Positions 6,181 through 10,515 of a DNA stretch of 10,515 bases are shown here, piece after piece (positions within the stretch are counted from its first letter, which is position 1; each line of letters opens with the position of its first letter). The stretch comes from Solobacterium sp. (lineage in GTDB: Bacteria; Bacillota_I; Bacilli_A; Erysipelotrichales; Erysipelotrichaceae): the NCBI GenBank assembly GCA_016291725.1, contig JAEEYJ010000100.1:1-10515 (forward strand), in the 5' to 3' direction. The position numbers and the translations under genes are program-made. The notes under the pieces were generated by a model. That model worked only from the letters and a program-made list of their open reading frames with translations, was not told the DNA's origin and made no database searches.

Positions 6181-7598
6181 CAGTAGGTCAAACCTTTTGT
6201 CTGCAGTTTCTGCCGTTTCAGCATCGCTCTGCCTGCCAGGAACATGACCGTATAGATCAGCACCATAACACCGGCCCAGCCGAAATTGGCCAGTGTACTG
6301 CCGTTCTCCAGCAGGGAGTAGTAGATGGGCGATGTCAGCATACTGACGATGGACATCAGGGCAAAGCCCATGGAAAAGTCGTTCAGGGCAGGGGAGCTGT
6401 AGTCCGGATCACAGATCTTAAGCAGCATCATGCCGTTGATGGTTACACCTGTATTGACGCCCCAGCTCATGATTGCCCGTTCAAACGGATAGTCCTGTTT
6501 CCCGAAGCACCAGCGGTAGAGCGGGAAGCACAGGAAATAGGTCATTACAAAGCCGATCAGGGAAATGATCAGGATCGGTACAAGGTAGACAGCGACCGCC
6601 TTGATGGGCATGGAAGCAATGGCAGCCGTGATGGCAAAGTCGGACATGGAGCCGACAATCCGGGCTCTGACCCGGGTATCTATCAACCAGTTCAGCTTCA
6701 GTTTCTTCAATATCCCGTTTACAGCGTACATGAGCAGCAGGGCATAGAACCAGACCGGGATCGATGTCAGTCCGGGTATGTTCCACTGCCGTATCAGCGC
6801 CAGCAGCCGGTAGGCCAGTGCACTGACACCGAGAATGATGCCGAGATGCACGGTTATGGTCTCAATGGAAGAAGAATCCGTCGTCTGTCTGCCGAAACTG
6901 CGCTGTTCTTCTGTATTCCTGGTGAATCCGTAGGAAACAGCAGCAGGTATGTCCGAAGGCTGCTCCAGGATCATCGTGTCTCCTCTGCGGGAAGCCCGGT
7001 TGATGAAGAAGATGCCCAGCAGCATACCGCCGATCAGTCCGATGGTTGCGTAGGTCGTCGCAATGCCCTGGGATGTTTCCCAGTAGTCCAGTCCGTATCC
7101 CTGAAGGATCGCTCCCCAGCCGGCAGCGGTCCCGTGTCCGCCGGCAAAGCCCTGGGACATTTCCATCCCGAAGATCCGGTAGAGATGCAGGGAAGGAAAG
7201 AATGAAGCAGCAGCCAGGGTGAAGCCCAGCCCTGCCAGTGTCTGCATGCAGCTGGCGGCACTGAACAGCCCGCAGGAAACCAGTACCTTGGGCAGGTTTT
7301 CCCTGAGGCCGGGGCTCTTTTCATTCAACCCTTTTCCTAAGGGGACAGAGGCAAAGATCGGTACAATCAGAATGCTCGGAAGAAGGGACCAAAGAGAGAC
7401 GGAGGATCCGGAAATCAAGGATCTTTCTCCCCATATATTCGGTCCGATCAGCATGGCCAGGAATCCGCCGATGACGGATGCCGGCAGCAGCATCTTCCGG
7501 AAGAAGGGAACTTTGGCTCTGAGGAACATTCCGATCAGAAGGAATCCGCCCAGCAGAGCACACTGCATCAACAGCTCCTGCAGCAGGCCTGATGTCAT
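6180..7598 (-). CDS. ESS-family sodium/solute symporter (GltS-like)
   Basis: This is a polytopic membrane protein resembling the glutamate:Na+ symporter (ESS) family, which imports glutamate with sodium in characterised members. It has about ten hydrophobic segments arranged in two repeats. The two family-type loops are visible: GFAGGHGTAAGWG in the first half (around residues 151-162) and MSWGVNTGVTINGMMLLKICDPD in the second (around 377-399). A polar stretch of about 45 residues (around 202-247) separates the halves. At ~472 residues it is longer than E. coli GltS (401), so the substrate may differ from glutamate. The start is chosen at ATG 7598, which has AGGGG eight bases upstream; the more distal GTG (7607) is embedded in that ribosome-binding site and ATG 7604 is too close to it. 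The gene has its own promoter and a terminator after the stop. Confidence 0.85.
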   Translation of the reverse strand: MTSGLLQELLMQCALLGGFLLIGMFLRAKVPFFRKMLLPASVIGGFLAMLIGPNIWGERSLISGSSVSLWSLLPSILIVPIFASVPLGKGLNEKSPGLRENLPKVLVSCGLFSAASCMQTLAGLGFTLAAASFFPSLHLYRIFGMEMSQGFAGGHGTAAGWGAILQGYGLDYWETSQGIATTYATIGLIGGMLLGIFFINRASRRGDTMILEQPSDIPAAVSYGFTRNTEEQRSFGRQTTDSSSIETITVHLGIILGVSALAYRLLALIRQWNIPGLTSIPVWFYALLLMYAVNGILKKLKLNWLIDTRVRARIVGSMSDFAITAAIASMPIKAVAVYLVPILIISLIGFVMTYFLCFPLYRWCFGKQDYPFERAIMSWGVNTGVTINGMMLLKICDPDYSSPALNDFSMGFALMSIVSMLTSPIYYSLLENGSTLANFGWAGVMVLIYTVMFLAGRAMLKRQKLQTKGLTY

Positions 7599-7626
7599 AT
7601 ACATCACCCCTTTCCCGTACAGTGCA

Positions 7627-7656
7627 ATTGTATACGCTCTTGTTTTCCTGTTTCAA
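7627..7656 (-). promoter_or_regulatory. Promoter of the ESS symporter gene
   Basis: On the - strand TTGAAA (7656-7651) is followed after 18 bp by TACAAT (7632-7627), or after 16 bp by TATACA (7634-7629). It lies about 30 bases upstream of the chosen start. The -35 box is in the spacer of a long inverted repeat, suggesting control by a DNA-binding protein. Confidence 0.55.
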
Positions 7657-7672
7657 GACGGCAGGAAAACAA
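7640..7672. repeat. 11-bp inverted repeat around the symporter -35 box (candidate operator)
   Basis: TTGTTTTCCTG (7640-7650) and CAGGAAAACAA (7662-7672) are perfect reverse complements with an 11-base spacer that holds the -35 hexamer. No T-run follows and it lies upstream of the expected transcription start, so an operator explains it better than a terminator. Confidence 0.6.
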
Positions 7673-7753
7673 ACGGTTAAAAGAACAGGAGAGTCCGGTA
7701 CAAAAGGCATTCCGGCAGGGAGTGGAAGAGTGGTTCAGGCGTACAGTCAGACA

Positions 7754-7777
7754 AAACAGCTGCATCTGCAGCTGTTT
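7754..7777 (-). terminator. Intrinsic terminator of the SorC-aldolase operon
   Basis: AAACAGCTGCA / TGCAGCTGTTT (11-bp arms with a TC centre) lies five bases beyond the aldolase stop on the - strand; the 3' arm runs into TTTT on that strand. It separates the operon from the symporter gene, whose promoter lies downstream. Confidence 0.82.
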
Positions 7778-7781
7778 CTGT

Positions 7782-8435
7782 TTATTCCTCGCTTTTGATC
7801 TGGTCCGGATATTTCCACTTCCGGAAGTCTTCCGGTGTGAACAGCCTGCAGTCCTGCCCGTTGTTCAGCGTAAGGATTGTATAGTAGATCTTGGCCAGTT
7901 CTTCAATGTAGTCGGCGTTTTCATAGGCTTCGTTCAGGTCCCCGCCGACTGCGATGGTACCATGCCGTTCCATCAGTACAAGGTCCGACCGCTTGACGGT
8001 TTCCGCAACACTGCGGGCAAGGTCCATGGTACCGGGCAGTGCGTACGGAGCGACAGGAATCACACCGTTGTCAAGATGGAAGACGAACAGTTCGAAGATG
8101 AAGGACGGGATCGGCCGGTTGAGGCAGGCAAAGGCACTTGCCATGGCTGAATGGGTATGAACAATCGCCCGGATATCCGGTCTTTCCTTGTAGCACTCAA
8201 TATGCATCAACGTCTCACTGGAAGGTCTGCCTCCCTCGATGCAGTTCAGATCAAAATCAACCACACAGACCTGATCGGGTGTCAGATAATCCCGGTCGAC
8301 ACCGGAAGGGGTGATGCATACGAGACCGGTTTCCGGATCCAGGGCAGAGACATTTCCCGCCTTGTGCTTGCACAGGCCGGAATTCTGCGCTTTCCTGGCA
8401 ATGCGGACGACTTCGGCTTTCAGTTCTTCAAGCAT
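7782..8435 (-). CDS. Class II aldolase/adducin family sugar-phosphate aldolase (FucA/AraD-like)
   Basis: This 217-residue enzyme belongs to the zinc-dependent class II aldolase/adducin family, which cleaves sugar phosphates such as L-fuculose-1-phosphate to DHAP plus an aldehyde, or epimerises L-ribulose-5-phosphate. The phosphate-binding KAGNVS lies at residues 25-30, the ITPSGV turn at 41-46, and SSE at 72-74 (Glu74 matches the catalytic Glu73 of E. coli FucA). Zinc ligands His93 and His95 are in VHTHS and His158 is in RHGTI. The length equals that of FucA. The ATG overlaps the regulator's stop as TAATG, with GGAGG eight bases upstream, so translation is coupled to the SorC gene. A terminator follows. 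Overall pattern (SSE, APY...GT) is closer to FucA than AraD, but the substrate is not determined. Confidence 0.92.
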   Translation of the reverse strand: MLEELKAEVVRIARKAQNSGLCKHKAGNVSALDPETGLVCITPSGVDRDYLTPDQVCVVDFDLNCIEGGRPSSETLMHIECYKERPDIRAIVHTHSAMASAFACLNRPIPSFIFELFVFHLDNGVIPVAPYALPGTMDLARSVAETVKRSDLVLMERHGTIAVGGDLNEAYENADYIEELAKIYYTILTLNNGQDCRLFTPEDFRKWKYPDQIKSEE

Positions 8436-9469
8436 TATTGAACCTCCTTGTTCAGTTCTTCATTCTTCATGAGGACTTTTGCAGCAGTTGTAACATCGGT
8501 GATCAGTACATTGGGGATCCTTCCCCTTAAGGCACCGAGGATCGAAGAAACCTTGTAGTCGCCGACGGCTACGGCAACCGTCATCGGATTCTGCTTGACC
8601 TTGTCCATCGGCATACTGATGCACTTCTCGTTCCATTCACAGGGAACATAGTTTCCGTTGATATCGTAGTAGAGCATGCAGACACAGCCGACGGCGCCTT
8701 TTTCCTGCAGTTCCTTCGCCTGTGCTTCTGTCTGGTATTCACGGATCATCTCCGCCGTTTTAAGCCGGCTGACATCAATGCCGCCGAGCCCGGTAAGGAG
8801 CAGATCGCATTCATCCATCATCTCAATGACTCTCTTTACGTTCGGATCCTGCAGCAGCATACTGCGGGCGAACGCATTGTCCATGTACACCGGTGTATTC
8901 AGATAGTAGCCGGTACCGTGGAAGGTCGTTGCCAGGCTGTTGATGATCTCACGGGATTCGATGGCCTGCTGGGCGTTGGATACGGTGCCGATCAGCTGGA
9001 CGACATCAAGCTGGCAGTTATGGATCGGCCGGATCTTCCGGCTGGTTCTGTCCGACGCGTTGCCGCTGCCCAGGCCGATGCGCATTTTTCCTTTCAGCAG
9101 GTTGGAAATGTAGATCGACGCAAAGTCCGTAACAGCGTTCAGTGTCTGGTCGTAGGTATCGTCTTCAAAATTGGTGATGATGACAGCGTCCTTCAGACCG
9201 AAGTTCCGGCAGAATACTTCCTCAATGGCAGCGACCCGGTCCCGGACATGCTTGACCTCAATGTCTACGATGCCGATCTCCCTTGCCCGGGTCAGAAGCC
9301 TGGATACTTTCGAACGTGAGAAATACAGGCGCCTGGCTATGTCAGCCTGCATCATGTTCTGGTTGTAGTACATGTCTGCGACCTGTGAAAGGAACGCATA
9401 CTCCTGAAGATCTCTCTGATTGTTCGAAAGCGCTGCGGATTCTACGATATTAAGATCATTGTCTGCCAT
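8435..9469 (-). CDS. SorC-family sugar-binding transcriptional regulator
   Basis: SorC-type regulators have an N-terminal helix-turn-helix and a C-terminal sugar-phosphate-binding domain, act as tetramers, and usually control the adjacent catabolic genes. The HTH is at about residues 39-62 (MQADIARRLYFSRSKVSRLL), followed by the linker REIGIVDIEV. The ligand domain shows GLGSGNASDRTSRKI, GLGGIDVSRL, and the characteristic C-terminal block around GALRGRIPNVLITDVTTAAKVL. The start is placed at ATG 9469 because GAGG lies nine bases upstream; the earlier ATGs at 9487 and 9484 have no ribosome-binding site and the GAGG itself falls inside that extension. That gives 344 residues, normal for the family. 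It is the first gene of an operon with the aldolase and is divergent from a sugar ABC-transporter binding protein, its likely targets. The inducer is unknown. Confidence 0.93.
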   Translation of the reverse strand: MADNDLNIVESAALSNNQRDLQEYAFLSQVADMYYNQNMMQADIARRLYFSRSKVSRLLTRAREIGIVDIEVKHVRDRVAAIEEVFCRNFGLKDAVIITNFEDDTYDQTLNAVTDFASIYISNLLKGKMRIGLGSGNASDRTSRKIRPIHNCQLDVVQLIGTVSNAQQAIESREIINSLATTFHGTGYYLNTPVYMDNAFARSMLLQDPNVKRVIEMMDECDLLLTGLGGIDVSRLKTAEMIREYQTEAQAKELQEKGAVGCVCMLYYDINGNYVPCEWNEKCISMPMDKVKQNPMTVAVAVGDYKVSSILGALRGRIPNVLITDVTTAAKVLMKNEELNKEVQ

Positions 9470-9584
9470 TTTCAGTTGCCTCATCATTCAGTTCGGTATC
9501 ATTTGCCCGGCATTGTTTATCACCCTGCCGATCATAGCGATAGGTGCAGTGTGCAGACCCGGAGCAGGCTGAAGGGAGAATCCT

Positions 9585-9600
9585 TGATTTATTGAAATCA
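9585..9600. repeat. Palindrome at the predicted SorC gene transcription start (candidate operator)
   Basis: TGATTT-attg-AAATCA (9585-9600) is a perfect 6-bp inverted repeat overlapping the end of the SorC -10 box and the expected start point. A bound repressor here would block initiation. It is distinct in sequence from the two longer operator-like repeats nearby. Confidence 0.45.
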
Positions 9601-9625
9601 TAGCACAGGAATTGAGACATTTGCA
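9597..9625 (-). promoter_or_regulatory. Extended -10 promoter of the SorC-aldolase operon
   Basis: On the - strand TGCTATGAT (9605-9597) is an extended -10 element. A weak -35-like TGCAAA lies 17 bp upstream (9625-9620). It predicts a leader of about 120 bases before the SorC start. The -35 region falls inside the first operator-like repeat, consistent with autoregulation. Confidence 0.55.
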
Positions 9626-9633
9626 CATAATTT
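9613..9633. repeat. Operator-like repeat copy 1 (regulator side)
   Basis: TGAGACATTTGCACATAATT (9613-9632) resembles the copy at 9697-9715: both share ACATTTG, then C-A-T-A-A-T-T with two differing bases between and one inserted base at the start. This copy covers the -35 region of the SorC promoter. It is a candidate binding site for the SorC protein. Confidence 0.5.
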
Positions 9634-9696
9634 CACGCAGAATAGGTTTCAGTGGAATTTCAGGTGTGAAAACGGCCGGTTTGTCGTGTAAAACAG

Positions 9697-9717
9697 TGAA
9701 CATTTGTGCATAATTCG
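9697..9717. repeat. Operator-like repeat copy 2 (transporter side)
   Basis: TGAACATTTGTGCATAATTCG lies nine bases upstream of the -35 box of the ABC-transporter promoter. Its first 14 bases, TGAACATTTGTGCA, form an imperfect palindrome of the type TGnACA-ww-TGTnCA. ACATTTG here (9700) is 83 bp from the same heptamer in copy 1 (9617), close to eight helical turns. Confidence 0.5.
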
Positions 9718-9725
9718 TAAAATCG

Positions 9726-9753
9726 TTGACCGACCAAAACGGTTTACTATAGT
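9726..9753 (+). promoter_or_regulatory. Sigma-A-type promoter of the sugar-binding protein gene
   Basis: TTGACC (9726-9731) and TATAGT (9748-9753) are separated by 16 bp, a near-consensus vegetative promoter. Transcription would start near 9760, giving a leader of about 50 bases that contains the cre-like site. Confidence 0.7.
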
Positions 9754-9768
9754 ATGAAGCCATAGGAG

Positions 9769-9783
9769 ATGTAAGCGTATTCA
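9769..9783 (+). promoter_or_regulatory. Candidate cre (CcpA catabolite response element)
   Basis: ATGTAAGCGTATTCA matches the Bacillota cre consensus WTGNAANCGNWNNCW at every specified position. It lies just downstream of the predicted start of the ABC-transporter transcript, a position where CcpA-HPr(Ser-P) represses by blocking initiation or early elongation. It overlaps the inverted repeat at 9772-9790. Confidence 0.65.
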
Positions 9784-9790
9784 ACGCTTA
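9772..9790. repeat. Inverted repeat in the leader of the sugar-binding protein gene
   Basis: TAAGCGT-attca-ACGCTTA has perfect 7-bp arms and a 5-base loop. It shares its left arm with the cre-like site and ends just before the ribosome-binding region (GGAAGGG, 9794-9800). It may be an operator or a small leader hairpin. Confidence 0.5.
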
Positions 9791-9808
9791 TACGGAAGGG
9801 AAAGACAA

Positions 9809-10515
9809 ATGAAGAAATTTGCAAAGATCCTTGTTAGCTCTCTTCTCGCAGTTACACTGGCTGCGTGCGGTTCTGCTAACGCTGACAACAGTTCCGATGA
9901 TTCCGGAACAGATGCAACATCCACAGGCGGAGTCGGTTTCGTAGAGAGGACAAAGAATCCTTACGAAGATGAAATGAGATTCGCGTGGATCCCGACAAAC
10001 GCTACAGAAGCGAACGCTACTGCCTGGGGCAACGGTATTCGTGAAGAGCTGAGCTACTGGCCGAACACAACACTGAACGTATTCGATCCTGAGCGCAGTG
10101 CTGAACAGCAGGCGAAGATCGTTTCCGACCTGGTTGCACAGGGCTATGATGGAATCTTCCTGCAGACAATCAACCCGGATGTTGTCTCCGCTTCAGTCCG
10201 TGAAGCTGAGGAAGCAGGCATTCCGGTCGTCTGCATCAACATGGGTGTAACGGATCCGCATGCTGCACTGGTTTCCATGACCGACTTCGAGGCTGGTCAG
10301 GTTATCGCCCGCCGCATCGGTGACGCTCTCGGCGGAGAAGGCAACGTTGTTATCATCGAAGCAACAGTCGGTGCTGTCCGCGGTGTCAGACTGCAGGATG
10401 GCTTCATGTCCGTTATGCAGGCTGAATATCCGAACATCAAGATCCTGGATTCCCAGCCGGCTGACTGGAACATGGAAAAGGCTCAGAACCTGATGAATGA
10501 CTATCTGACAAAGTA
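9809..10515 (+). CDS. Sugar ABC transporter substrate-binding lipoprotein (3'-truncated by window edge)
   Basis: This is the extracytoplasmic binding component of a sugar ABC importer, a type 1 periplasmic-binding-protein fold of the RbsB-like group. The N-terminus (MKKFAKILVSSLLAVTLAAC) is a lipoprotein signal peptide with lipobox LAAC; Cys20 is the predicted lipidation site. A Ser/Asp/Thr-rich linker follows. The mature domain opens with FAWIPTNATEANATAWGNGI, then EQQAKIVSDLVAQGYDGIFLQTINPD, REAEEAGIPVVCINMGV and GGEGNVVIIEATVGAVRGVRLQDGF, all typical of this fold. The frame is open to the window end (235 complete codons). AAGGG (9796-9800), eight bases upstream, supports the start. It is divergent from the SorC regulator and probably starts an operon with permease and ATPase genes outside the window. 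Codon choice (many GCT and GTT) differs from its neighbours and suggests high expression. The sugar is unknown. Confidence 0.93.
   Translation, partial: MKKFAKILVSSLLAVTLAACGSANADNSSDDSGTDATSTGGVGFVERTKNPYEDEMRFAWIPTNATEANATAWGNGIREELSYWPNTTLNVFDPERSAEQQAKIVSDLVAQGYDGIFLQTINPDVVSASVREAEEAGIPVVCINMGVTDPHAALVSMTDFEAGQVIARRIGDALGGEGNVVIIEATVGAVRGVRLQDGFMSVMQAEYPNIKILDSQPADWNMEKAQNLMNDYLTK

Noticed and set aside
6102..7205. A 367-codon open frame on the + strand.
   Set aside because: It lies opposite the ESS symporter, crosses the terminator, and its Gln/His/Arg/Gly-rich translation is typical of an antisense shadow.
7599..7607. GTG (7607) or ATG (7604) as the symporter start.
   Set aside because: The GTG is part of the AGGGGTG ribosome-binding sequence and the first ATG is too close to it; ATG 7598 has the proper spacing.
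7626..7640. A second cre-like site overlapping the symporter -10.
   Set aside because: Only the right half (GCGTATACA) fits; the left half has three mismatches, including the invariant TG.
9470..9487. Upstream ATGs at 9487 and 9484 as the SorC start.
   Set aside because: No Shine-Dalgarno precedes them, whereas GAGG inside this stretch is well placed for ATG 9469.
9488..9784. A 98-codon open frame on the - strand directly upstream of the SorC gene.
   Set aside because: It runs through both divergent promoters and the operator-like sites, begins before the predicted transcription start, has no ribosome-binding site and resembles no protein family I know.

Overview
The window looks like a chromosomal segment of a Bacillota (Firmicutes) bacterium of moderate GC. 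The signs are a mutL-miaA pair overlapping by ATGA, strong Shine-Dalgarno sequences, sigma-A-type promoters, intrinsic terminators with U-tracts, a tryptophan T-box leader in front of trpS, a CcpA-type cre site and a lipoprotein sugar-binding protein. A gut member of the Erysipelotrichia is a reasonable guess, but nothing in the window proves the lineage. There are no rRNA or tRNA genes, no CRISPR array and no transposase.

Left half (1-6151, all on the + strand), housekeeping genes. It opens inside mutL (mismatch repair). Then come miaA (tRNA A37 prenylation), an unrecognised two-helix membrane protein, a Bax-inhibitor-1 family membrane protein with its own promoter and terminator, and a CpXC zinc-ribbon-like protein. 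A non-coding leader of about 280 bases follows, which folds as a T-box riboswitch with a UGG (Trp) specifier. It controls trpS and probably a downstream GNAT acetyltransferase. A bidirectional terminator closes this half.

Right half (6180-10515), an accessory carbohydrate/transport locus. On the - strand are an ESS-family (GltS-like) sodium/solute symporter with its own promoter inside a large inverted repeat, and a two-gene operon of a SorC-family sugar-sensing regulator and a class II (FucA/AraD-type) sugar-phosphate aldolase, coupled by a TAATG overlap and closed by a terminator. Divergent from the regulator, across an intergenic region of about 340 bases, starts a lipoprotein ABC-transporter sugar-binding protein that runs off the window. 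The intergenic region holds both promoters, two operator-like repeats 83 bp apart, a palindrome at the predicted regulator start point and a cre site. The likely logic is sugar uptake by ABC transporter, intracellular phosphorylation by an enzyme outside the window, aldol cleavage by the aldolase, induction through SorC and catabolite repression through CcpA. The sugar is not identifiable from the sequence.

The points most worth following up are a MutL whose C-terminal endonuclease motifs all appear lost, the divergent T-box, and the layered operator architecture of the SorC/ABC-transporter region. I saw no clearly novel multi-gene system.
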